Positions 54,023 through 64,000 of a stretch of 64,000 nt of DNA are shown here, one piece after another. Made by a program: the position numbers and the translations under genes. This DNA comes from Cryptomeria japonica (lineage: Eukaryota; Streptophyta; Pinopsida; Cupressales; Cupressaceae): NCBI RefSeq assembly GCF_030272615.1, contig NC_081413.1, forward strand, positions 716,987,867-717,051,866. Reading direction: 5' to 3'. The notes below the pieces were generated by a model. That model searched no databases. It saw only the letters and a program-made list of their open reading frames with translations, and was not told the origin of the DNA. How positions within the stretch are numbered: the stretch's first letter is position 1; every line of letters begins with the position of its first letter.

Positions 54023-55858
54023 TTGGGTAGATTTTGGTATTTGAACACAATGGTCTTTTTTGTGTCACCCCCTACTCCAGTGTTTGATAGTTCAAACTTT
54101 TCTATATGGAGTCATAGGATGGAAGTCTACCTGTCCTCCCTTGGGTTTGACGTATGGATGTCAGTAGTAAATGGTTTCCCTAGTAAAGTCGATCCTCCCA
54201 CCGGTCTTGATGCAGAAAGGAGAAACAAATGTAATCATGAAGCTATGAAGGCCATACTCAGTGGGCTATCCAGTGATGTCTCATCACAAGTGGACAGATG
54301 CAGATCGACAAAGAGTTTATGGGACAAATTGAATAATCTCTATGAAAATGAGCCTACCACTACAAAACTGGTTTGTGAGAGAAAAAAGAGAAGTGTGTCA
54401 CATGTGTCTGCAGATGAAGCTAGATTAGTAAGCAACTGCAACAATGATGAAGAAGGAACCCACCTCTTCATGGCTCAAGAGTAGGAGAATGAGAGGCACA
54501 CATCTGAGAGTGATCATGCAAATCATTCCTATCGGCAAGATGTGTTTGGCAGCGATAGTGAAGATGAAGAAGAAGATGAAGCAGAGGTTGATCTTGAAGG
54601 TGAACTTGTAAGTGCACTCGAAGAACTTAGTAGAGTGAGGAATGAATACAAGTTGTTCAAGAATGTTGTTGTGGAACAAAACTAGTTGATCGGATGCTTT
54701 GAAGAATCTGAGAAATGTATCTCAGAGTTGAAAACTCAACAAGAAGACATCAAGGAGTGTAGGTGCAAAGATCTAGAGTATGAGCTAGAGGCCAAGGATA
54801 AAGAATGTTAGAAGAAAACAAAAGAAATGGAGAACATCATAAGAGACCTTGAGAAATGTTAGGATGAGCTCAAGGTAAGAATCTGGTTTGATGGCAGCAC
54901 TGAGGCCTTGGATAAGATGTTAAGCCAACAGAAATAGTCCAAGGATACCAGTGGATTAGGATGTGGTACCGGTGAATGCTCTACAAGCAAGGAGACCTCC
55001 CACAAAGATATTCAATTTGTCCCCTCAAATGGAAATGACAAGGGACATACCTTCACTATCCGGGATACTCCACAGAAGAAGGTTGATTTGACTACAACCG
55101 GTGAAGACATGATGAGGATGAAGACAAGTGCTACAAGGAGGAACAATGTTGATCCAAAAGGAAAAGGAAAGAAAAGAGAAGGTAGCTTCACCATAAGAAA
55201 GAACTTGAGAAGGAGACAACATAGAAGACCTCCTACTGGTAGAAGATAAAGATATGCTGCTACCAACAAGACAAAGCAAGTGTGGTAGAAGAAGAGATCA
55301 GATGAAAGGACTGCAGTGATTGGACAGTTCAAGAACAATCCCCGGAGAAGCAGATTTGGAGATAATAGACCGGTAAGATCTCCTCATGCATGGAAGAATA
55401 AATTTGTAAGCTATATGCCATTCTTTACCAGTTACTACTTCTCTTGCAAATATTATGGCCATAGAGAGTATGAATACAAGAAGAAGAACTTGCAGTCATA
55501 TGGTAGCTAGTATAGCTGCTATGCTCAGTATGAAAATGGTTATAGAGCATATGAGAGAGAAAGGGATGCATGGAACAAAAGGATAAATGCCCCTATAACA
55601 TCAAGAGGTCCACCAAATCTGGTTGCTTGCTACATTAGCATGACCAGAAGAAGATGGTCAAACTGATTTGACAGAAGGTCCACCAATCATGTGTTCGGTA
55701 TGAGCACAGTCTACTTCTACAACAATGCTTCTGGTCATGCTATAGAATCTGGTAGAGAAAGGAAAAATCATCAGGAGAAGGTAGAACCTACTCCAAGGAC
55801 TGAAAATGGGAAGAGTAATAAGACCAAGCATGCATGGAGGAAGAGGAAGAGAGTATGA
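54023..55858 (+). pseudogene. gag: Copia gag of element B, single frame with nine stops
   Basis: Starts before TPVFDSSNFSIWSHRMEVYL, the usual copia gag N-terminus, then the UBN2-type core (NHEAMKAILSGLSSDV, SLWDKLNNLYE). A long acidic and coiled-coil-like middle follows (DSEDEEEDEAEVDLEGELVS), then a basic region and a decayed knuckle, CKYYGHREYEYKKK (about 55445-55486), where two Cys are Tyr. The frame never shifts over 1.8 kb but has nine internal stops: TAG at 54482, 54683, 54809, 54860, 54935, 55286 and 55508, TAA at 55247, TGA at 55664. It ends at TGA 55856-55858. The start codon is uncertain. Confidence 0.8.
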
Positions 55859-57268
55859 CCATGGACCAACACTGTGCATTTAATGCACATGTGATATCTC
55901 CTTAATCTTAAAGGAGATGTAGGACTTAGGAGGAGTTACACATTGACCATATCATTCACACCCTCAGTGGAAGAGGACATGTTAAAGGACAAGCTACTAC
56001 CAGTATAAAGGAAGGAAATGAGATGACAAGTGTGTGTAGTGTCTTCCTTGGCTACACACCTACAAATGAGAGATGGATCACTGCTACATGTGTCAATGGA
56101 TAGATAATTTGCAATTGGGATCAGAAGCAATTGATACAAGAAGACAGGAGTTAGAGAAAGATGCACCAATAGAGATGATGGATCGGGATAGGAAACCGAT
56201 ATGTGTTGTATGTTACCGGTATGGATACTAACCAATATTATAGGTTATGTAAGTCAATAAGGTCTAGGATCATTGCAATAACTCCGATTGCATGAATTGA
56301 AGTGATTATGTCTTAGGTGATATTGGAAAATACCTGAATGACATATGGTGGCCCCAGAGTAGATCATATATGCTTGCATCTTATGGGCTAACTAGTTTGA
56401 TATGTGGCATAATAGTGATGTGGTATGGCATTGTGTTCATATAAGATCATGTCATAAGATGTGATGGACGCTATGGAGCTAAAAGATCACCAATTAATCA
56501 CACATGCATAGCTCAATTGATATATGGTGCAGATTGGAGATCCACTTTAGAAACTAACAGACAAAGATGACCTGAGATCTATGGCTCAGGGGGAGCTCAC
56601 AACCATATTTTTTGATTTGTATTAGACAAGTTGGACACAGGGAGCGAAAGTGTTTGTGGATGTACTGGTATGATTGAGACTTTGGGATGTGCTCATCGAT
56701 CTGGGGTTGTGAGGTATTTCAATGTCTATCCAATTTGTACTTTATTGAAATCACAACTGGACCACCGGGAGTGTTGCCTGCAGTAAGGGAGAACTACTTG
56801 CATAGGAGGAGAACATACAATTGGTATAAGAGAAGATACAAATGGTATTAGTGTCAGATTCAACACTTGGTATCAGTAGTTTGGGGTCAGAATAACTTTT
56901 GCATATCAAGGGGAGATGATGCAGTCTGACCGGTAGGTAAGTTGTATTCACTAACACATGTTCCTTCAATTGGTATCAGACTTGTATATGCAATTGTTTG
57001 TATATGCATTTGGTGGATGAGCAATTAGTGTTAGTTGGTGTCTATGGCCTCCCTCTCAAATGTTTCTAGTTGAGAGGTTGTAGAGCATAGTGGTAAAAAG
57101 GAAAGAAGCAACCAGTAGAAAGGGGGAGAGATAACTTTTGCAATACCAATAGAAAAGGGGGAGAGAGAGATTGCTGTATACTAGATGTCAAGACCCTTTT
57201 CCATTTTTATCAAAGGGGGAGTAAGAATTTGTAGTATACCAGATACTACATGTGTTGACATCAATTCC
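55859..57268 (+). other. 3' part of element B internal region, no pol
   Basis: 1.4 kb with stops in all frames. I looked for protease, integrase, RT and RNase H words and found none. The last part has several 'aaagggggagaga' purine runs (57119-57170) before the true tract. Confidence 0.65.
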
Positions 57269-57280
57269 AAAGGGGGAGAT
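57269..57280 (+). promoter_or_regulatory. Polypurine tract of element B
   Basis: AAAGGGGGAGAT directly before TGTTGG of the 3' LTR, preceded by the dyad-like TTGACATCAATTCCAA (57255-57270). Confidence 0.85.
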
Positions 57281-59887
57281 TGTTGGCATTATGTTGTCAT
57301 TGATGTCAACTGGTATGAGAGATTGATGAGGAATGCTATCATTGATGCATACCAAAAATGGTGTCATTGATGTCAACCAACATAGCATGTCACCGGTAAG
57401 GAAGAGAATGTCATCTAGCATAATGATCATTGGAGTCACCAGTACACAAGCTAGTGTTGGCTTGTGTTGAAGACATAAGGATTGGAGATTGGTATTGGAT
57501 AACAACTGGTAAGTGATATGTTGGCAGTACATTATTGCCAACCAGCAAGTGAGTAAGTAGAGTGAGATAATGAAGAAGTGGCATCCGATATGCTGTTGGA
57601 TGTTAAACATCAGGACTCCCATCGAATAAAGATGTAGTCACAAGATGATGAGAAGACTCACATAGAGTGTTCCCAACTGGATCATATGTGCCTGTTTCAA
57701 GGTATGCCTTCTCAAACAGGGAAGCCATATTGGTGCAGTGCCAGATGCAGATGACAAGGATCCACACCCACCGTTAAGTGGATCTTATCTCCCATTATGC
57801 ATGGAATGCATCTTAGTCCTCCAAGATAAGACAAAAGAGTAGATGGCATCTAGGTTAAAGGATCTCACCGGATGAATCGATGAAACACTAAGTTGCCTTA
57901 GGTGCATGAAATCAGAGATGTGCACCAGATCAGCAAGGGTAGACATGATGAGTTGCCAGTACAGAGAAGGAAGGATAGGTTTGTCACTTTGACAAACTAG
58001 TTGATAGGAGAATAGGTCTATTGATGAAGAAGGAAAAGTTGAAGTAGATGCAAATAGATGGAGATTGTTGAAGGTTGATGGCATGGTGTCATCAAGGTGG
58101 TTATTGGTAAGTATGTCCATCGGTAAAGCTGACAAGGTGCAGAAGTGAAAGGATCCCATCTATTGAAGATGTGCATCAGGTGGCTTGGCAAGTGTGATGA
58201 ATGGTAAGGGTGTTCTACTAGAAAAGCAACAAAGTGCAAGTTTGAAGGTAGACTAGTTAGGGTAGAATCGACCGGGTAAGAGAACCAGTAGATGAAACCG
58301 GTTTTGTGGTTGGTCAGTGATCTTGTCTGGACTGACATAGAAGACTTAGCAGAGGTGGATGCCAACTAAGATGACACATAGGAGACATGTTTCATGCATG
58401 TTGTGGTCGATGAAGTGTTCTCGGTGAGGTAGGTGGTGATTGGTCGACATTAATGTTGATTGCCTGAATCACGAGCCAAGAGCAGAAGGGTACGACTCGA
58501 GGCAGATCTAAGATCAGAGATCAGATTTGTTGGCATCATGATCGATGCAGTTTGTCTAGATACTAATCAGAGTCGATGAAGCTATTTGCATGATTGCTTC
58601 ATTGTGTTTGACAAGTTCAGGTTGTTGTATTTTCTAATTACAAAAAACACGTTCTGGACGCAGTGTGATTAGCCATGTTGGGTGATCAACTGTAGGTTTT
58701 CCATCTTTGAGAAGAGATCTAATTTGATTTGATTTGCCTCGTGATTGATGAAGGAACCCTAGCGCACCAAAAGTTTGAATTTAGTTATGGTGGGAAGGGA
58801 TAGTATAAATATGTAGATCAAAGATCAGATCTGTTGTTGCTATACAAGAGGGTGATGTCGGTCAGGTGAGAGAAGTATACAAGAAAAGGATTGATCAATT
58901 AGATTACTTGACTGTTAAACACTGAAGTGACTGAGTGTAGAAGAGACACAACTGGTGAGAGGGTTTAACAAAGGCTTAATCGGTACATTTTCAATAATCG
59001 GTAAAACTGCAAGTATACATCAGTGAAGACAACCGGTGGTGGTAGATCCAACACGAAGGTTGCTGAGAGTGAAGTGGTGGAGAGTGAGTGTTGAAAGAAA
59101 GCTGACAAACCATAAGCAGATCAAAAGGAGAAGAGATAGAGAGAACAAGGAACTGGTAACCAGTTGCAGAGATAGACAACCGGTAGAGTCTAAACCGGTG
59201 TATTCATAGTAGTAGGTGAATGTAAGTAGATAGAGAAAGTGAGAAGAAGAAAGGAGAAGACAAAAAAATGGCTGAGAATACAACAGAGGCAGAGTGATAG
59301 AAGGAAGAGGAGGAGTCAACGGTAAGGCAGAGGAGAAGTGAAACTGAAAGGGTGAAGTGTATGCAGTGGTTACAAGATTCACTTGTAATTAGATTATTAC
59401 TTTTGTATTTGATAATGCTCATTTTAGATCACTGAGTTGGAGCTTGGTGTAGGGGTTAGTGCCCTAATTCAGGGGTTGGTTCTCCTTGGGTTGGTACCCT
59501 AAAAGAAGGGATGGTGTTCCTTGGGTTGGTGCCCTAAAAGAAGGGGCGGTGTTCCTTGGGTTGGTGCCCTAAAAGAAGGGGTGGTGTTCCTTGGGTTGGT
59601 GCCCTAAATGTTGTAACCAATATTTCATTGCGAGGCTGGATTGGAGTAGTAGACTCCAACAACATTTCTTACTGAGGTTTTTTTTCCCATGTTGGGCTTT
59701 CCTCGTACATCCGGTGTTATGTGATGTTCCTTTTGTGTTTGGTTGCATTTGTGTCATCCTCCTATCTATCTGGTATGTTTACTTAGTGTTAGATCGACTA
59801 ACCGATACCCACACATTTATGATTAAAAGGTTAATATTTGGAAACCACTGATTCACCCCCCCTCTCAGTGGCATCTTGTGTTCAACA
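57281..59887 (+). repeat. 3' LTR of element B
   Basis: 2607 bp, TGTTGGCATTATGTTG to GTGTTCAACA. TTGTCATTGATGTCAA begins 13 bp inside. A minisatellite lies at 59484-59620, the U5 stem-loop at 59673-59705 and the C-tract at 59856-59862. Confidence 0.92.
59484..59620. repeat. 35-bp minisatellite in the 3' LTR of B
   Basis: 'ccttgggttggt' starts at 59484, 59519, 59554 and 59589, exactly 35 bp apart, with 'gccctaaaagaagggg' in each unit. The 5' LTR has a single unit at the same place (near 53680). Confidence 0.9.
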
Positions 59888-59892
59888 CTTAC

Positions 59893-60360
59893 ATTGATTT
59901 TGATTGGGTTGGTGATGTTGGTGACCAGAAGAGTACCTCTAGTGGTTCATTCTTTTTAGGTAAGAAATTGGTTTCATGGGCAAGTAAGAAACAAGATTTA
60001 GTTTCCCTATCTATTGCTAAAGCTGAATACATTGTTGCTGCTAGCAACTGTACTCAGGTAGTTTGGATGAAAAAAATGTTGAAGGATATCAGAGTTATCT
60101 ATGATGAACTTAATGTCATATATTATGATAATTCCAATGCTATTAATATGTCAAAGAACCGGGTGCAACATTCAAAGACTAAACATGTATCAATCAAGTA
60201 TCATTTCTTGAGAGAAAAAGCCAGTGAAGAGGAAGTCAAGCTAGAGTATGTGTCTACAAAGGAACAAATTGCTGATATTTTCAACAAGCCTTTGCCTGTA
60301 GATACATTTGTCTATTGTAGAGACAAGTTAGGGGTATCTACCCCTCCTGATGGGAACTAG
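59893..60360 (+). pseudogene. Copia RNase H of element A (C-terminal part of pol)
   Basis: Resumes the protein cut at 48721: DFDWVGDVGDQKSTSSGSFF, LVSWASKKQ, AKAEYIVAASNCTQVVWMKK, YYDNSNAINMSKN, HVSIKYHFLREKA, EQIADIFNKPLPVDTF. Catalytic D, E and D are present in DFDW, KAEYIV and YDNSNA. It ends at TAG 60358-60360, the normal end of pol. This stretch has no internal stop. Confidence 0.92.
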
Positions 60361-60678
60361 ATGCATTGAGTTGCATCAATCCGGTGGACTTCATAGTCTT
60401 ATCTTCTTGATCGGATTGATGAGCTTAAGCTGCTCCTCTGATGGAGTAGTCTAGTTGTGGTTCAGTTGAGTTGGTTGTAATCATGATTTGTTTATCTAAG
60501 GGGGAGATTTTGGTTTAATGTTTTGAGAACCTTTGTCATTGATGTCAAAGGGGGAGAGAAAGCATGTGAAAAACTGTCTTATCTGCCGTTGATGAGCTTG
60601 ATCTTAGGGGAGTTTGTTGGATATGTCTTATTTGTTTGCATTGATTGTTTTTCACATCCATATGTTGCCATCAATGCC
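60361..60678 (+). other. 3' UTR of element A
   Basis: Contains three purine tracts of the form aaGGGGGAGA (60498, 60550, 60681); the last is the functional position. The second and third are each preceded by a TTGNCAT-ATGNCAA dyad (60535-60550 and 60665-60680). Confidence 0.7.
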
Positions 60679-60690
60679 AAAGGGGGAGAT
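60679..60690 (+). promoter_or_regulatory. Polypurine tract of element A
   Basis: AAAGGGGGAGAT directly before the 3' LTR. Confidence 0.9.
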
Positions 60691-62028
60691 TGTTGGTCAT
60701 TGCTGCTGCTAGGATATGTTGTTGTCATTGATGTCAACATATTCTTGTGATTTATTGCTCTGATGGTTACAGATTGGTTTATTGGGATCATGGTTCGGTA
60801 TATGGATTATTTCTAGTATCATTATATCTTTCTGCATTGGTTTTAGTGATCCGAGAGCTTAATTGATCATATCATATGATTTGGTTTACAATTTGGTTCT
60901 TCTGATCAGTCCTTTGCAGAGTTCAGTATTTCCTCCGGTATATTCTGATGTGATCAGATCTGAGTTGTGATTTTGGGAGATTGTTTGGGATGTTCGTGTG
61001 TATCTTCATTTCATATGGTTTGTGTTTTGGTGCTCCGCAAGTTATCTTTCCTCGTGACAGTTGCTACTGTTTGAGTGTTCTTGAGTTTCAGATGTTGATC
61101 GACGAAGATTTGATAAATGGTGTTGGTACAATTGTTACAAATGACTCTAACGTGCTTGCTGGTATTTCCTAATTGTGTCCTATTTTTTTTGATGATCTAC
61201 ATTGATTGTTGTGCATGGTTTTAGTGTTTTGTTCATCTGGTGGTGCTGTTCATGCTATATGAGACCTATTTGGTGGTGTAGCATGTTGTGGTTGATCTTG
61301 GCGTGATTTATGACAGTGTTGCGTATTTGAGCATTTGGTTTAGGTCCATGTTATGTCGTGTGTATCCTTATATTGGTCCCATGGTTGATCTTTGTATTGT
61401 ATGATGTAATTTTGTAATTGTGAGTTGAGGGTTTGATCGAACTTGTTGTCAAGGTTGATGATCGATATATATAGATGGTATAGTCATGTAAATTTGGTAT
61501 CAGTGTGGTGTCTACATTATCATAGAATGGTAAAGGTGCAAACAAGTGAATACATCCTTTGAAAGTGTGATTGAGCAGAGCTTGGAGTGTTGCAGAGTAG
61601 ACAAATGTGCTTAACCAGAATTGTCATCAGGCATTTGTAGATGCTATTCTTTTAGTTCATTTGAGTCCAGATTGGTCTGAATATTTTGTAAGTCAATGGG
61701 ACTTCCTTGTGAGGTAGCAAACCTTCCCTGAGGGTTGTAGCCTTCCTGGTTATTGTAATTTGAGTAGTGAGCCTGAATGCATGTGCATTCCCCATTGTAA
61801 TATTTACACATACTACTGCAGAGTATCATCTAATTGTGGGTAGGTTCCCATCGTGGTTTCTCTTAACTGGGTTTTCCACATCAAAATCTCGGTGTTGTGT
61901 TTTGTGCTATCAATTTGCTTATCTTTATTGTTGTTGCAGTTAATCAGATTTGTGTTTGACGTTAAGTTTGTTAATCCGGTGAAAACTGATCCCCCCCTCT
62001 CAATTTTCCTTCATTGTTGTTGCCAACA
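60691..62028 (+). repeat. 3' LTR of element A
   Basis: TGTTGGTCATTGCTGC to TTGCCAACA, 1338 bp, uninterrupted, and therefore the reference for the empty site of the family D solo LTR. The U5 stem-loop is partly decayed (61852-61880); the C-tract is at 61991-61997. Confidence 0.93.
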
Positions 62029-62033
62029 TGATT

Positions 62034-62960
62034 AGTATGCGAAATGAAGAGTTACACTTTTTAAAGGTTGAAGGAGATGTCTCTAAATGAAATTGCCTCT
62101 CTTGGGAAGATATAAATAGAGTGTTATGTGAGAGATGGAAAATGCGTTGAACAAGAGTTATATCATCTATACACAAACATATCCACACATATGAAAAACA
62201 AATTTTAAGAAGTATATATTTAGAATTTATGAAAGATTTAAATGCTATATTGTAAAATATTTATGAGCAACCTTATAGTAGATTTTTGAAAGACTTATGA
62301 GAAAGTTCATGAAGAAGTTATGAGAATGTGAAGAGTAATGCATATGCAATTGAAGAGAGGTATAAACAAATTTATTAAGGGGGTCTCATACAAGGTTAAA
62401 ATAAGTTTTTGGAGGAAAGTTATGAAGCATATTGGAGAGAGAGTTTTTGAGAAGACTTATATGATGTTTTTGAGAAAAAATATATGGTAGATTTGAGCAA
62501 ATATATGAAATGAGACATTTATGACTTATTCATGATAAATTTCAAGACAAAATTGCGAAGAGTGTTTTTAGAGGAGAATTTTGAGCGTAGTTGTGAATGA
62601 TTTTTTCAAGAAGACACAAAATTTGTTGTGTTGAGGTTGGTGCTTCCTATAGAGGTTGGTGTCTCTCGCTAATTTGGTGCTTAGTTATGGGGGGTAGTGC
62701 CTCGAGAAGGTTGGTGCCTATAAATTAAGGGGATTGGCGTCTCACTGGGTTGGTGCCTACAAAGTTTGTAAAGGGCAATTTATATAAGTAAGATCTTTGA
62801 CATGGTTTTCTATCATAAGAATTTCTACATAAATTGTTTGTTCTACTTGTGTTGCATAATTGTTAGATATTATGAATGATATTGTACAATTAATATTATT
62901 GTGATTGTCAAGTTGAAAAAACAAAAGATTATATTATATTGATTCAACCCTCTTAGTATA
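62034..62960 (+). mobile_element. Probable copia LTR remnant, host of element A
   Basis: With its left part at about 25776-26358 this may be one old LTR into which element A jumped: the left part starts 'ggggagattgttggaaatattgtc' (tract plus LTR start), TATAAATAGA is at 62111, 'ggttggtgcc' repeats at 62630-62765, and 'gattcaaccctctta' near 62940 matches the end region of the other LTRs. Total length would be about 1.5 kb. No second LTR or flanking duplication was found, so this is an inference. Confidence 0.4.
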
Positions 62961-63079
62961 ATTGTTTGTTCATCTTATCGATCTTCGATGTGGAAGCCAC
63001 TAGATAGGCTTCACACATGGGAAGGATTGAGGCGTGTGTTTTGGGGCCCAACCTTAAACCACACACTAAGCAACATGCT

Positions 63080-63385
63080 AAGTCTAGAGAATGTTAGTCA
63101 ACTCTGTTGAGTGTTTAGAACTTTTAAGGCTAGAAGTGTATTCTTAGTGTGACCACACACATTAAGCAACATATTAAGCATAGAAAATGTCAATCAACTC
63201 TGAATGTTTAACACTTTTAAGCCTAGAAGTTTAATCTTAGTGTGTGTGATTTAAGTCGTCCTGTCAATATGCATATTATGCCTAGAGAATGTTAGTCAAC
63301 TTTGAGTGTTTAACACTTTTAAGCCTAGAAGTCAAAGCTTAGTGTGTGTGATTTAAGTGGTCTCGTCAATATGCAGGATATTGTA
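63080..63385. repeat. Tandem repeat of 95-102 bp, three units
   Basis: Units begin with 'agagaatgttagtcaactctg'-like sequence; the word aatgt(t/c)a(g/a)tcaact starts at 63091, 63186 and 63288. All contain 'aacacttttaagcctagaag' variants; units 2 and 3 share 'cttagtgtgtgtgatttaag'. Confidence 0.8.
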
Positions 63386-64000
63386 GATTTGGAAATTGGT
63401 GGTGTGGGTCCTTTTCTAGATGGCAGATAGTGGTCGAAACTTACTCTTCCTTAATAATGGTCCACGGGTCCCATTTTTTATCTGAGATATCAGGGAGGAC
63501 ATAGATGCTTGACATGCCAAAGTGACTTACAACTTAGCTTTCCTGAAAGAGGTGGTGGGTGGTTTTATGCCACTTGTAGTGCCAATGGCCCTCAAATGGA
63601 CATATGGAGATGTGAGTGCAGAGTAAGGTGGGTGTCTCTTGCATTTTTTGGTTCATTTTTCTATATGTGCCTTTGCATTGTTATCCTCTTTTGTTGGGCT
63701 TGTTTTTGGCAGTGAAGAATTAGCGATGCACATGGGTGTGATGCCTTACCCACTTTTATAAAAAGGAAATATCCCTTATTAAATTTAGTATGTATTAATA
63801 AATTAAGAATATTATTTAAAAGTATTTTAAAAATCAAATATAAAAAATAGAGTAATGCTTATAAGAATTTGTAGATTTGAAAATATACTTAAAACTACTT
63901 AAAATATATGTATACTAATAAGCAAAGAAACCATATAATGCATAAAAAATAATAATATGAATGCTGTTTCAAAATCTATATATTCATGATAATTTTTTAT
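63386..64000. other. Non-coding right end of the window
   Basis: A 68-codon plus-strand frame at 63509-63715 has CQ, C, C-x-C spacing and a hydrophobic tail but no recognisable domain; I do not call it a gene. The last 250 bp are very AT-rich. Confidence 0.4.

Larger units (their letters stand above)
48722..59887 (+). mobile_element. Gag-only copia element B, 11.2 kb, inserted in element A
   Basis: CTTAC flanks it at 48717-48721 and 59888-59892. The 3' LTR (57281-59887, 2607 bp) starts TGTTGGCATTATG; the 5' LTR starts with AATTGGCATTATG, its first two bases changed. The 5' LTR is 5256 bp because of two insertions; without them about 2.5 kb. The internal part is only 3.3 kb and codes for gag alone: no protease, integrase, RT or RNase H is recognisable. 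It must have been mobilised by another element. LTR copies differ by roughly 8% in the parts compared. Confidence 0.9.
26359..62028 (+). mobile_element. Copia element A, 35.7 kb with nested insertions (about 7.3 kb without them)
   Basis: TGATT flanks the element at 26354-26358 and 62029-62033. Its own parts in order: 5' LTR 26359-28929, primer site, gag, protease, integrase to 31780, RT 47788-48721, RNase H 59893-60360, polypurine tract, and 3' LTR 60691-62028. Removing the family D solo LTR, element C and element B, each with one copy of its target duplication, leaves about 7.3 kb, a normal copia size. Domain order GAG-PR-INT-RT-RH marks it as Ty1/copia. Many stops, a frameshift near 30351 and lost catalytic residues make it dead. 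Confidence 0.9.

Noticed and set aside
63509..63715. 68-codon ORF with Cys pairs, considered as GRF-type or RPA-type zinc finger
   Set aside because: Spacing of Cys and surrounding residues does not fit either family, and the tail is hydrophobic.

Overview
The window looks like nuclear DNA of a seed plant with a large, repeat-packed genome. It is AT-rich, made mostly of Ty1/copia and Ty3/gypsy LTR retrotransposons nested in one another plus one LINE, and holds a single credible host gene, an intronless P-class PPR gene at 18494-20881. A gymnosperm is my impression from element sizes and style; nothing in the sequence proves it.

Layout. (1) 1-8315: a decayed minus-strand Ty3/gypsy element (LTR 6194-8315, leader, pre-gag ORF, gag) cut at 2566 by a minus-strand LTR of a second gypsy-type family (1-2565, running off the left edge), which holds a copia LTR (671-2183, TSD CATCC). 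(2) 8493-15935: a minus-strand LINE with broken ORF1 and ORF2 and a solo copia LTR in its endonuclease region. (3) 15936-26358: low-copy-looking DNA with the PPR gene, a short LTR-like unit at 16115-16459 and two tandem duplications. (4) 26359-62028: one copia element (A, TSD TGATT) swollen to 35.7 kb by nested insertions: a 1.2-kb solo LTR in its 5' LTR, a 16.0-kb Tat-lineage gypsy element (C, TSD GGTAC) between its integrase and RT, and an 11.2-kb gag-only copia element (B, TSD CTTAC) in its RT/RNase H region. B's 5' LTR carries two further insertions. (5) 62034-64000: the host sequence of A, itself LTR-like, and a 95-102 bp tandem repeat.

Relative ages. The LTRs of C differ at about four bases plus one 1-bp indel over 1.8 kb, so C is young. 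LTR pairs of A and B differ by roughly 8-10% in the parts I compared. Coding relics of A and B carry many stop codons, mostly TAG, which fits decay of methylated cytosine.

Most interesting: (i) a stem-loop in the downstream part of four different copia LTR families, with a compensatory base-pair change; (ii) a pre-gag ORF conserved between two gypsy families with different LTRs and primer sites; (iii) three in-frame stops in C that fall exactly between its protein domains; (iv) a repeated dyad motif on both sides of the copia polypurine tract. All relations were found by reading; no database search was possible.
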